Below are positions 16,257 to 23,755 of a stretch of 29,930 bases of DNA, piece by piece. A program made the position numbers and the translations under genes. Origin of the DNA: Thermoplasmata archaeon (GTDB lineage Archaea; Thermoplasmatota; E2; DHVEG-1); NCBI GenBank assembly GCA_003649845.1, contig QMTB01000001.1, positions 1-29,930 on the forward strand, written 5' to 3'. Below the pieces are notes generated by a model. The model was not told where the DNA came from, ran no database searches, and saw nothing but the letters and a program-made list of their open reading frames with translations. How positions within the stretch are numbered: position 1 is the first letter of the stretch; every line of letters starts with the position of its first letter.

Positions 16257-17425
16257 GGTAGGAAAGATGCTGCTTTAAGAGGATGATTTCTAATCATATA
16301 TCTAACTAGTTTAGAGGGATAATCAATATCACCGTATTTAGATATAGTTTCTAGAATAATCGGTTGATCGATTTTACGAAGTATAGCATCTATTTTATCG
16401 TCAGTAAGTTTCAAAAAAACATTCCTTAATTTCATGTCAAAGAGTAGCTCGCGACCTATATCTTTCATCCAAGAAAGATGATAATTCTGCAAAGCCTTCT
16501 CTATAAGCACAGGGGTCTTTAAATCAACTGCTCTACTAATAGCATCTATACAATATTTCGCTGCTGATAAACCTGGATAGAGTCCTCCACCAGATGTTGG
16601 TTTAACTTGTGCTGCAGCATCTCCAACTAGAAGGATATTTGATTTAACAGTTTTTTTAAGAGGGCCTAGAGGAATTATACCTCCGGTATAATTAATAATA
16701 GTGGATCTCTCAGTACCTCTCTGAACTTCTGGATGATTTAAAAGTTTATCAAGATAATGTTTTGGAGGAAGTTTATCTCTATTTACACATAAACCAATAC
16801 GTGCCTCTGTTCCCCTAGGAGTTATGGGTATAATCCATGCAAAAAATCCAGGTGCAATATTTAATCCAAGGAATATTTCAACATAATTTGGATTGAATGA
16901 TGTATCCAAAAGATTTACACCTATACATTTGAGATATTCCATAGGTTGAGGGAAATTAAAAACGCGTCTTACAATAGAAGCTGCACCATCTGCTCCAATT
17001 AAAAATCTGCTAGATAATTCTTCCTTAGATGTTTTAATTTTAATCTCATCATTGTAGGATCTCATCTCCTCTACTTTATTGTTTAGAAAAACATCTGCAC
17101 CTTTCTCAATTGCATAATTCATCATAGCTTTGTCAAAAGCTATACGATCTATAGCTAAAGCATGGATTCTATCTCCTCCAATAGAAAGTTTGTAACCAAG
17201 AGGGGAATGGATAACAGCTCCTTTAATTCTATTTAAAACTAGATTTTCAGATGGAAAAGGTGTTAGTGAGAGAACACGAGATGTAACAAGACCTGCGCAG
17301 TGTAAAGGTAAACCAACGTTCTCATGTTCTTCAAAAACAACTGTGTTTACACCTCTCTCAGCTAATCCTCCAGCTACGAGAAGACCTATAGGACCTCCAC
17401 CTACTATACCTACTGTATATCTCAT
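16238..17425 (-). CDS. Geranylgeranyl-reductase-family FAD oxidoreductase, atypical branch
   Basis: FAD-dependent oxidoreductase of the COG0644/geranylgeranyl reductase family, 395 aa. The Rossmann GGGPIG is at residues 9-14, RFLIGADGAASIVRR is the second dinucleotide region, and ILLVGDAAAQVKPTSGGGLYPG is the FAD-ribityl motif. At the site where true lipid reductases have Cys-Gly-Glu (see the paralogue at 20247) this protein has His-Cys43-Ala-Gly, and the usual aromatic YxWxFP segment is FFAWIIP. It therefore belongs to a related branch whose substrate is unknown; reduction of another prenyl chain (quinone, dolichol) is a guess. The ATG at 17425 lies about 27 bases from a TATA-like box, suggesting a leaderless message. 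Confidence 0.85.
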   Translation of the reverse strand: MRYTVGIVGGGPIGLLVAGGLAERGVNTVVFEEHENVGLPLHCAGLVTSRVLSLTPFPSENLVLNRIKGAVIHSPLGYKLSIGGDRIHALAIDRIAFDKAMMNYAIEKGADVFLNNKVEEMRSYNDEIKIKTSKEELSSRFLIGADGAASIVRRVFNFPQPMEYLKCIGVNLLDTSFNPNYVEIFLGLNIAPGFFAWIIPITPRGTEARIGLCVNRDKLPPKHYLDKLLNHPEVQRGTERSTIINYTGGIIPLGPLKKTVKSNILLVGDAAAQVKPTSGGGLYPGLSAAKYCIDAISRAVDLKTPVLIEKALQNYHLSWMKDIGRELLFDMKLRNVFLKLTDDKIDAILRKIDQPIILETISKYGDIDYPSKLVRYMIRNHPLKAASFLPYLFRF

Positions 17426-17448
17426 GAGAATATAGATAACAGCAAAGG

Positions 17449-17456
17449 TTTATAAT
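17449..17456. promoter_or_regulatory. Central AT-box between two divergent genes
   Basis: TTTATAAT sits in the 68-base gap. On the minus strand it is 27 bases from the flavoprotein ATG (leaderless distance); on the plus strand 42 bases from the GTG at 17494 (leader about 16 bases). It is the only TATA-like element in the gap. Confidence 0.45.
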
Positions 17457-17493
17457 AGAATTGAGGATTCACTTCTAGTGGGAGAGATAAAGA

Positions 17494-17784
17494 GTGGTTT
17501 TAGTTAATATTGCATCTAAGAAAAAAAAGGAGGAAGGCACATCTAAAGAAGAAGATTTAATATGTCGTTTTGTCGTAGATGGAGCAGGTAGAGAAATAGG
17601 GGAAAGCATAACCCTTAAAGAGGATATACTAATAGTTAAAAAAGGAAAAAAATTCCTTGGCATACCGGTTAAACATATTGAGGATAAAGGAAGTACTCTT
17701 TTAGTAAAGGGATTAATAGACTTAGAAAAAGCAGAGGAACTAGGTGAGAGATGGCTTAAGAAAGAGGGATTCGATGGATTTTGA
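17494..17784 (+). CDS. DUF5749-like small beta-barrel protein
   Basis: 96-aa cytoplasmic protein. After a Lys-rich N-terminal stretch of about 20 residues comes a small beta domain: FVVDGAGREIGESITL, DILIVKKGKKFLGIPVKHIE, STLLVKGLID, then a helix EKAEELGERWLKK. The pattern resembles the archaeal family I know as DUF5749 and, more loosely, PRC-barrel domains; function unknown. The start is a GTG, with GGGAGA six to seven bases upstream. It overlaps the Pth2 gene by 11 bases, so the two are co-translated; a link to ribosome or tRNA quality control is only a context guess. Confidence 0.65.
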   Translation: MVLVNIASKKKKEEGTSKEEDLICRFVVDGAGREIGESITLKEDILIVKKGKKFLGIPVKHIEDKGSTLLVKGLIDLEKAEELGERWLKKEGFDGF

Positions 17785-18133
17785 ATACAAGATGGTTATA
17801 GTTGCAAGGGAAGATCTAAAGCTTTCACCAGGAAAACTAGCGGTACAGGTAGCCCATGCAGCGGTTGTCTGTACATTGGAAACAAAGAAAACTAACAGAA
17901 AATGGTTTAGGAGATGGATGGAAGAAGGCGCAAAAAAAGTAGTGGTTAAAGTAGATTCTCTTGAAGATTTCTTCACTCTAAAAAAGAAAGCAGAGGAATT
18001 AAAGATTACTTACTGTATAGTATCTGATGCTGGTTTAACAGAGATCCCACCGGATACAAAAACAGTTATGGGCTTCGGACCAGCACCTGCTTCAATAATA
18101 GATCAAATAACTGGAAATTTACCCCTTCTATAA
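17774..18133 (+). CDS. pth2: Peptidyl-tRNA hydrolase, archaeal/eukaryotic type (Pth2)
   Basis: Releases peptides from peptidyl-tRNA that drops off the ribosome. 119 aa, standard Pth2 length. Seen: KMVIVAREDLKLSPGKLAVQVAHAAV (the conserved N-terminal strand and helix with the active-site Lys and Gln-His region), GAKKVVVKV, a central AEELKITYCIVSDAGLTEI and the end PPDTKTVMGFGPAP. I use the ATG at 17774; the in-frame ATG at 17744 would add ten residues outside the family. AAAGAGGGA precedes the start inside the upstream gene. Ends 24 bases before the convergent PGF-CTERM gene, the only convergent pair in the window that does not overlap. Confidence 0.95.
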   Translation: MDFEYKMVIVAREDLKLSPGKLAVQVAHAAVVCTLETKKTNRKWFRRWMEEGAKKVVVKVDSLEDFFTLKKKAEELKITYCIVSDAGLTEIPPDTKTVMGFGPAPASIIDQITGNLPLL

Positions 18134-18157
18134 AGAAAAATAGAGAGATTAGAAAGG

Positions 18158-18907
18158 TTATTGATGTCTCCTTCTTTTCAATAGAATAAATGAGGCTCCA
18201 ACTGCAGCTATAAACACTAGTGCTTCGAAACCAGGTGTTCTCGGAGGAGTTACACCTCCGTTACCATTTTCTCCGCCGGTACCTTCATTACCGCCACCTG
18301 CACCTTCATCGCCACTAGTATTATCATTATTGGTAGAAGAACCTCCGCCGGCGTTTTGTTCTCCCCACCAAGGGGAATGTTCATTTGGTATCCAATCACC
18401 CCACCATTCACTAAAAGTATCACCAGGAGATATATATTCTGCAGCATAACCCCAGAGATCTATATTGCTATAATCTGTTCCAACTACGGTGAATGTACAA
18501 GAAATAGTGTCACCTGTAGCCTGTATATCCGAGGTTTGATTAAACTGTCCACTATACCCATTTCCACTCATAGCAAAACCATATCCTGAGCCGTTACTCC
18601 AATACATCCAGTAGTTTGCATCTGAGGTATTGAGATAAGCCCAATATCCAACTAACTCAGAGTTTTGTATTGTACCAGATACTTTAAGATTAATCGTTAA
18701 TTTATCTCCATTTAATGTATAAGATAGCTCAGTTATATCAATCTCAGGTTTATTACCTATGTTATACTCCCAACCCCAGGAGGTTGCAGTAACCCTCCAA
18801 TGTGCTACATCACCAGTTGGATCTGATATTGCTTCAGCTGATGCGAAACCGCCTAAGAATATAAACGCTGATAGAGCAGCTATAAGAATCTTATTTCTTT
18901 TTTTCAT
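18158..18907 (-). CDS. Exported protein with PGF-CTERM-type sorting signal
   Basis: 249-aa surface protein of unknown function. A basic signal peptide with a small-residue end (residues 1-25, ending ASAEA) is followed by a beta-sandwich-like domain (to about 180) that opens with DPTGDVAHW and is rich in Trp, Tyr and Gly. A low-complexity Gly/Asn/Glu linker (about 187-218) leads to TPPR-TPGFEALVFIAAVG, a hydrophobic helix and the basic end KRRRHQ. That tripartite end matches the PGF-CTERM signal processed by archaeosortase A, which would attach the protein to lipid. Four sequons are present. AGGTG lies just before the ATG. It is divergent from the winged-helix gene at 19063. No archaeosortase gene is in the window. 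Confidence 0.85.
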   Translation of the reverse strand: MKKRNKILIAALSAFIFLGGFASAEAISDPTGDVAHWRVTATSWGWEYNIGNKPEIDITELSYTLNGDKLTINLKVSGTIQNSELVGYWAYLNTSDANYWMYWSNGSGYGFAMSGNGYSGQFNQTSDIQATGDTISCTFTVVGTDYSNIDLWGYAAEYISPGDTFSEWWGDWIPNEHSPWWGEQNAGGGSSTNNDNTSGDEGAGGGNEGTGGENGNGGVTPPRTPGFEALVFIAAVGASFILLKRRRHQ

Positions 18908-18948
18908 ATTTGCACCTATTTATTTCCTTATGCGACTCCTTTAAATGC

Positions 18949-18958
18949 TAAGTACTTA
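18949..18958. promoter_or_regulatory. Perfect 10-base palindrome in the divergent promoter region
   Basis: TAAGTACTTA is its own reverse complement and lies beside the likely TATA region (TTTAAA-type run, 18940-18946) of the PGF-CTERM gene. It could be an operator, possibly for the adjacent winged-helix protein, but a palindrome this short occurs by chance fairly often in AT-rich DNA. The 155-base gap 18908-19062 holds no other gene. Confidence 0.25.
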
Positions 18959-19062
18959 TTAAATATATCGGAGAGAGATCAAATGGAAAAACTATGGGAA
19001 ACCAAAATATTTTTATCATTAACTTTGTTTTATGCATATCTATCCGGTGGAGGATGATGAGG

Positions 19063-19446
19063 ATGAACGAGGTATTGAAAATGATCGGTAATAATGCTGG
19101 GAAGATATGGAGGGTTCTAGACAGAGATGGACCCCAAGTTAGATCTAAGATTTTAGAGAAAACAAATCTCACAGAAGATGAGTTTTATGGTGCAATAGGT
19201 TGGCTTGCAAGAGAGAATAAAATTCGAAAGGAGAAGAGAACATATACGTTAGGTGAAACTAATTTAACGGAGAAAATAGGGACAGATGCAGGCAAGATAT
19301 GGAGGATACTTGGAACTAGAACGGATATGGATGTATCTTCTATAGCTAGATTATCTAATATTAAAAAACAGGATTGTTATTCTGCATTAGGATGGCTTGC
19401 AAGAGAGGGAAAGATTACAGCTAAGATAATGGTTAGAAAAAAATAG
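19063..19446 (+). CDS. Tandem winged-helix (DUF2582-like) protein
   Basis: 127-aa protein made of two copies of one small winged-helix unit. Copy one contains IGNNAGKIWRVL..DG and FYGAIGWLARENKI; copy two contains IGTDAGKIWRIL and CYSALGWLAREGKI, about 65 residues later. The family has DNA-binding shape, but targets are unknown; single-unit versions are what I usually recall. I start at the ATG at 19063, nine bases after GGTGGAGG; upstream in-frame ATGs at 19054 and 19057 are too close to that site, and the open frame back to 18994 lies largely before the predicted RNA start. A TATA-like run is near 19004-19014. Divergent from the PGF-CTERM gene, which it might regulate. Confidence 0.78.
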   Translation: MNEVLKMIGNNAGKIWRVLDRDGPQVRSKILEKTNLTEDEFYGAIGWLARENKIRKEKRTYTLGETNLTEKIGTDAGKIWRILGTRTDMDVSSIARLSNIKKQDCYSALGWLAREGKITAKIMVRKK

Positions 19447-19469
19447 TTTCAATGGGATGGAAAAATTAG

Positions 19470-19479
19470 TATAATAAAA
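19470..19479 (+). promoter_or_regulatory. Candidate TATA box of the seven-gene run from 19500
   Basis: TATAATAAAA centred about 26 bases before the DUF99 ATG at 19500, the leaderless distance. No ribosome-binding site precedes that ATG, whereas the next genes in the run have them. Confidence 0.5.
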
Positions 19480-19499
19480 TCTTCTTCCTTCTTGATATA

Positions 19500-20072
19500 A
19501 TGAAAGTGGAGATTAGATTACTTGGTATTGACGACGCTCCCTTTTCCTTTAGAGAGGATAAAACTCTTGTTGTTGGCGTAATAATGCGTGGAGGGGCGTA
19601 CATAGAAGGGGTTTTAAGGAGAGATATATCGATAGATGGTTTAGATTCAACAGAGGCATGTATAGATATGGTATTAACTACTAGACATAGAAAACAGTTG
19701 AGAGCTATGTTATTGGATGGAGTATCTCTAGGGGGGTTTAATATAGTAGATATTGAAAAGGTTTTCAATGAAACAGAGGTGCCTGTTATTACAGTCACTA
19801 GAGATAAACCTGATTTTGATAAAATAAAATCTGCATTGAAAAAACATTTTTCTGACTGGGAGAAACGTTTTGATATGATATCTAAAGGTTCATTGCATGT
19901 TATTAAAACATCCTATAATCCCATATATGTTAAATGCGCTGGTATCTTAATTAGTGAGGCAAAAGAGATAATAAAGATTTCAACTATACGAGGGGTTATA
20001 CCTGAACCTATTAGAGTGGCGCATCTCATTGCCTCTGGTATAAAGAGAGGTGAATCATATGGTAAAGCATAA
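19500..20072 (+). CDS. DUF99 (UPF0215) family protein, endonuclease V-like fold
   Basis: 190-aa archaeal protein of the DUF99/UPF0215 family. Seen: N-terminal LLGIDDAPF, LVVGVIMRGGAYIEGVL, LLDGVSLGGFNIVDIEKV (the central signature) and VPVITVTRDKPD, then an RVAHLIASGIKRGES end. The family is related in fold to endonuclease V and is named endonuclease dU in some databases, implying deaminated-base repair; the acidic residues Asp11 and Asp12 in GIDDAP fit a metal site, but activity is inferred. First gene of the run; its end overlaps the ferredoxin gene by 14 bases. Confidence 0.88.
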   Translation: MKVEIRLLGIDDAPFSFREDKTLVVGVIMRGGAYIEGVLRRDISIDGLDSTEACIDMVLTTRHRKQLRAMLLDGVSLGGFNIVDIEKVFNETEVPVITVTRDKPDFDKIKSALKKHFSDWEKRFDMISKGSLHVIKTSYNPIYVKCAGILISEAKEIIKISTIRGVIPEPIRVAHLIASGIKRGESYGKA

Positions 20073-20244
20073 AGCAAAGGTTGATGAGAGAGAATGTTTA
20101 TCATGCGGTGGATGTATATCTGTATGTCCTGTAGATGCGGTTTTTATGAAAAATCTGAGAGCTTTTGTTGATCAAAGTTTATGCATTGGATGTAGTATAT
20201 GTGTGAATACCTGTCCAATTGGAGCAATTAGTTTGGAGGAATAA
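20059..20244 (+). CDS. 2[4Fe-4S] ferredoxin
   Basis: 61-aa electron carrier with two classical cluster motifs: Cys13, 16, 19 and 23 (CLSCGGCISVCP) and Cys42, 45, 48 and 52 (CIGCSICVNTCP). I start at the ATG at 20059, five bases after GGTGA; the GTG at 20050 is part of that ribosome-binding site. Only two bases separate its stop from the geranylgeranyl reductase. In Methanosarcina acetivorans a ferredoxin encoded beside the geranylgeranyl reductase is needed for full lipid saturation in a heterologous host, so this protein is probably the dedicated donor for its neighbour. Confidence 0.94.
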   Translation: MVKHKAKVDERECLSCGGCISVCPVDAVFMKNLRAFVDQSLCIGCSICVNTCPIGAISLEE

Positions 20245-20246
20245 TA

Positions 20247-21458
20247 ATGAGGTATGATGTAATAGTTGTTGGTGCTGGTCCAGCTGGGAGTGTCACTGCT
20301 AGATTTGCCGCTAAGAGAGGAGCTAAGGTGCTTCTATTGGAACGTAGAGCAGAGATTGGTATACCTGTATTATGCGGAGAGGGGGTAAGTCAAAGGATTG
20401 ATAAATGGAATATATTGGAGAGTAAAAATTGGATTGCAAACAAATTGGATGGTGCAAAGATTTTTTCTCCTGATGGTACGAAGGTTACTTTATCTAAGGA
20501 AATGGCGGGTAATGAAACAGGGTATGTAATCTATAGAGATGTTTTTGATAAAGAACTCGCTCATCTTGCAGGTAAAGCCGGAGCGGAGGTTATGTTAAGA
20601 TCAGAAGTCATAGGGTTAGTTAAAGAAGGGGATAAAATCAAAGGTGTTAAGGTAAGGAGGATGAAAGAGGATTTTGAGATTGAAGCAGATATAGTAGTGG
20701 GAGCAGATGGAGTAGAATCAAAGATTGGTAGATGGGCAGGGATTGATACTACTGTTAAACCAAATGATTTAGAAACATGTGTTCAATATACCTTCTCTAA
20801 TGTAGACTATCCAACAGATTATGGAGAGTTTTATCTAGGTAAAAAGATTGCACCTGGAGGTTATATCTGGGTTTTTCCAAAGGGTGACGGTGTATTCAAT
20901 GTGGGGATAGGGATTCTTGCAAATTTTAGCAAACCAGGTCTAGCATTGAAGTTACTTAATGCGTTTATTGAAAAAAAACTACCAGATTTTAAAAAAGGCA
21001 TTCCTTTGCGTTTACTTGCAGGTGCAGTACCAGTTGCAAAACCAGTGGAAACAGTGAGGGACAACCTTCTATTGGTTGGAGATGCTGCTAGGCATGCTGA
21101 TCCCATAACAGGAGGGGGGATAACAACTTCATTGGAAGGCGGGAGGATAGCGGGAGAGGTTATTGGAGATGCTGTAGAGAAACAACGTTTCGATAGAGAG
21201 AGACTTGCAGAATATGAGAAGAGATGGAAAGAAGCTTTCGGGCAGAAACTACTTAGAAATTATATGGTTAAAGAGATAATGTTAGATTTCGATGATAAAA
21301 CCCTTAATATGTTAGCGGATTCCTTGAAAGATTATAGTTTTGAAGAATTCAGCACTTTGAGTTTATTAAAAGCATTGGTGTTGAAACATCCAACGTTACT
21401 TATGAAACTTAAACCTCTAATTAAGCTATCAGAGAAGAAGATGGAGAAGAAGATATGA
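20247..21458 (+). CDS. Digeranylgeranylglycerophospholipid reductase (GGR)
   Basis: FAD enzyme that saturates the geranylgeranyl chains of archaeal ether lipids at the membrane, 403 aa. Seen: GAGPAG at residues 9-14, the active-site PVLCGEGVS with Cys43, DIVVGADGVESKIGRW, the canonical APGGYIWVFPKG, and LLVGDAARHADPITGGGI. All match true GGRs. GGAGGA lies six bases before the ATG. It follows its ferredoxin and overlaps NAD kinase by four bases (ATGA). Together with the GGGP synthase at 4296 this gives the first and last steps of core lipid synthesis in one window. Confidence 0.94.
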   Translation: MRYDVIVVGAGPAGSVTARFAAKRGAKVLLLERRAEIGIPVLCGEGVSQRIDKWNILESKNWIANKLDGAKIFSPDGTKVTLSKEMAGNETGYVIYRDVFDKELAHLAGKAGAEVMLRSEVIGLVKEGDKIKGVKVRRMKEDFEIEADIVVGADGVESKIGRWAGIDTTVKPNDLETCVQYTFSNVDYPTDYGEFYLGKKIAPGGYIWVFPKGDGVFNVGIGILANFSKPGLALKLLNAFIEKKLPDFKKGIPLRLLAGAVPVAKPVETVRDNLLLVGDAARHADPITGGGITTSLEGGRIAGEVIGDAVEKQRFDRERLAEYEKRWKEAFGQKLLRNYMVKEIMLDFDDKTLNMLADSLKDYSFEEFSTLSLLKALVLKHPTLLMKLKPLIKLSEKKMEKKI

Positions 21459-22267
21459 AATGGGGTATTGTATGTAGTTCAAATGTTAAGAAATCTTTTT
21501 CTGTTGCAAGAGAGGTTTATCAATTTTTGTTAAAACATGGAGATGTTTTCCCGGAGAAAAGTTTTGCAGAGAAGATGAATTTATCAGGATATGCATTATT
21601 GGATATAAATAAAAAAAGTGATATTGTAGTTACAGTAGGTGGGGATGGGACGATCCTTAGAACGTTAAGGGAAGTTGAGAAACCTATTTTCGCTATTAAT
21701 TCTGGTGGGATGGGTTTTTTAGCAGAGGTAGAAGCAAAGTATGCTATCGAGGGATTAGAGAGGGTTATAGAAGGTAAATATAATGTTGAAGAGAGAGCTA
21801 AACTAAAGGTTATACTTGATAATAGGCGTTTACCTGATGCTGCTAATGAGGTCACCCTTCAAACGGGCAGGATAGCTAAGATAATGTATATGCAGTTATT
21901 TGTAGAAGATGAGTTATTTGAAAATCTAGGTGCAGATGGAGTAATTATAGCGACACCAACAGGTTCAACAAGTTATTCTCTCAGTGTAGGAGGTCCTATT
22001 ATGGATCCAAGTGTGAACGCTATGATAGTTGCACCCCTTGCTCCTTTTCGTCTATCAGCTAGGCCATGGGTTATACCTTTAAATAAAAAAGTTAAAGCAA
22101 AGGTTTTACCTAAGAGTAAGGAAACAAAATTGGTGATAGATGGAAACTATACAGAGGATGTATCCCCTAAAAATACTATGATAGTAACTGGTTCAGAGAA
22201 GAAAGCAAGGTTTATAAGATTCGGAGAAACATTTTATCAGATGGTTAGATTGAAACTAGTGAGATAG
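21455..22267 (+). CDS. nadK: NAD kinase
   Basis: Phosphorylates NAD to NADP, 270 aa. The active-site GGDGT is at residues 62-66, followed by INSGGMGFLAEV, ANEVTL, and DGVIIATPTGSTSYSLSVGGP with the NAD-binding Ser/Tyr region. Translationally coupled to the reductase upstream through an ATGA overlap. The placement beside ferredoxin and GGR suggests supply of reducing cofactor for lipid saturation, though this is context only. No fused phosphatase domain is present, unlike some archaeal NAD kinases; a separate IMPase-family protein is encoded at 5576-6361. Confidence 0.95.
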   Translation: MKWGIVCSSNVKKSFSVAREVYQFLLKHGDVFPEKSFAEKMNLSGYALLDINKKSDIVVTVGGDGTILRTLREVEKPIFAINSGGMGFLAEVEAKYAIEGLERVIEGKYNVEERAKLKVILDNRRLPDAANEVTLQTGRIAKIMYMQLFVEDELFENLGADGVIIATPTGSTSYSLSVGGPIMDPSVNAMIVAPLAPFRLSARPWVIPLNKKVKAKVLPKSKETKLVIDGNYTEDVSPKNTMIVTGSEKKARFIRFGETFYQMVRLKLVR

Positions 22268-22269
22268 AA

Positions 22270-22671
22270 ATGTTATGGAAAAAAGAGAAACCTAAGATTA
22301 CATGGAAGATTACACGTGGTTGTCTATCCTTAATTTTTGAGAGTGCAAAAGCAACATATCCAAAAGAATTTGCAGCATTATTAAGAGTATACCCTGAGGC
22401 AAAGGATACTATATCAGAGCTCGTATTATTACCGGGTACGATATCTGGTGATGCTCACGCTATTTTTAGAATGCATATGCGTCCAATTGATTTTAGTATA
22501 GTAGGTACCATCCATAGTCATCCATCTACCTCTTGGTTTCCCTCTAGAGCAGATCTACAGTTATTTAGGAAATATGGACGTATACATATTATAGTAGCAT
22601 ATCCCTTTAATGAGAATACCTGGGGAGCGTATGATTATAATGGTTCATCTGTAGAGGTAAAGGTTATTTAA
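22270..22671 (+). CDS. JAMM/MPN-domain metalloprotease-like protein
   Basis: 133-aa single-domain protein of the Mov34/MPN/PAD-1 (JAMM) family. The full zinc motif is present: Glu33 in PKEFAALL, then His82-x-His84, seven residues, Ser92 and Asp95 in HSHPSTSWFPSRAD. Archaeal JAMM proteins can remove ubiquitin-like SAMP modifiers; an intact motif here predicts an active isopeptidase or peptidase. Two bases separate it from NAD kinase. Substrate unknown; no SAMP or E1 gene is in the window. Confidence 0.9.
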   Translation: MLWKKEKPKITWKITRGCLSLIFESAKATYPKEFAALLRVYPEAKDTISELVLLPGTISGDAHAIFRMHMRPIDFSIVGTIHSHPSTSWFPSRADLQLFRKYGRIHIIVAYPFNENTWGAYDYNGSSVEVKVI

Positions 22672-22705
22672 CCATCTCTACTTTTAGAAAAATTGTGGAA
22701 TAGGG

Positions 22706-23755
22706 ATGACAGGGAGTTGGATTGATATAATCATATTTGCTCCACTTGCTCCAATTAGTGGAGTTATACTTTTCTGGTTTCTACAATTAGTATTTATCGA
22801 GAGTGAGAAATATTTTCTATCTAAAATCAAAGATAGACATATTGCCTTATGTAGATTCACAAACTTTCTAGGAGTATTCTTTCAAACGATATGTCATGCT
22901 TTAGGATACACTGTGACAGGTAGCGGCATATCAGAGTTTTATCTAAGCGTACATTATGGTAAAGTTGCTCCAAAACGTAAGAGGGAAGGTTTCTTCGAGT
23001 GGTTTTCCAATGGATTCCTATTTATAGGACCGTTTTTTATACCATCCCTCCTCTTGCTTTTAACACTATTTTTTCTAATACCATCTGGATTTCATTTTAC
23101 TATACAACATGAATATACATTCTCTGAGAGTTTAATCAACTTCGGTGCCAATCTATATATGTTTTCAAGGAGTTTCATAGGTTTCCTTGTAACAATAGAT
23201 CTATTTCACCCTGCGCATATAGGTTTCTGCATCCTATTTTTATTAATCGGACTTGGGATACGACCGAGTTATATAAAACAGGAGAAAAAAAGAGAGAAAA
23301 TAGATATGCTGTATGACTTGAGAAATATAAAGAATTACCTACTAAATAAGCCTCTATATGGATTAATTTTCTTTATAACCTCATACATCTTCTTCTATAT
23401 CTCCTTTCTATTGCATTCAAATTGGTATCTCTCTTTCTTCTCGATATTAGGTTGGCTATCGATTATAGCGATAATCTCTATACTAGTAGCTCATCTACTT
23501 ATATTTATGATAAGAATAACGGATAGAATACCATCTATATGGAGGTACATGCCATATATAATAATGATAGTTTCTTACATTGGTATGCGTGTATTCTTTT
23601 TATTTATACCTCTGGAGCATTCAAAGAGTTTATCCTTACTAGGTATGTTTATATTAACCATTATAAGTACATGGTTTATTCTTAAAAGAGAAACCAATAA
23701 GTTTAAAACCATTATAGATATGGAAAGTCTAAGGGATTTAGATGGATCAAGATGA
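22706..23755 (+). CDS. Polytopic membrane protein with degenerate M50-like metalloprotease pattern
   Basis: 349 aa with about seven membrane helices; function unknown. Residues 51-110 recall site-2-protease-like membrane metallopeptidases: a helix with ICHALGYTVTG (residues 62-71), a strand SGISEFYLSVHYGKVAP and a following IGPFFIP helix. In an active enzyme the first motif would read HExxH; here it is His64-Ala-Leu-Gly-Tyr68, so the catalytic Glu and second His are missing and proteolysis is not expected. DLFHPAHIGF near residue 165 carries two more histidines that might still bind metal. The resemblance is by eye. Only a weak ribosome-binding site is visible. It overlaps the PH-domain gene by 14 bases, so the two membrane proteins are probably partners. 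Confidence 0.7.
   Translation: MTGSWIDIIIFAPLAPISGVILFWFLQLVFIESEKYFLSKIKDRHIALCRFTNFLGVFFQTICHALGYTVTGSGISEFYLSVHYGKVAPKRKREGFFEWFSNGFLFIGPFFIPSLLLLLTLFFLIPSGFHFTIQHEYTFSESLINFGANLYMFSRSFIGFLVTIDLFHPAHIGFCILFLLIGLGIRPSYIKQEKKREKIDMLYDLRNIKNYLLNKPLYGLIFFITSYIFFYISFLLHSNWYLSFFSILGWLSIIAIISILVAHLLIFMIRITDRIPSIWRYMPYIIMIVSYIGMRVFFLFIPLEHSKSLSLLGMFILTIISTWFILKRETNKFKTIIDMESLRDLDGSR

Noticed and set aside
18994..19062. Longer N-terminus of the winged-helix protein
   Set aside because: The extra residues are unlike the family, and the stretch contains the likely TATA region and the GGTGGAGG site.
16238..21458. Idea that the two GGR-family genes are a recent duplication
   Set aside because: Active-site motifs and most of the sequence differ strongly, so they are old paralogues of separate branches.
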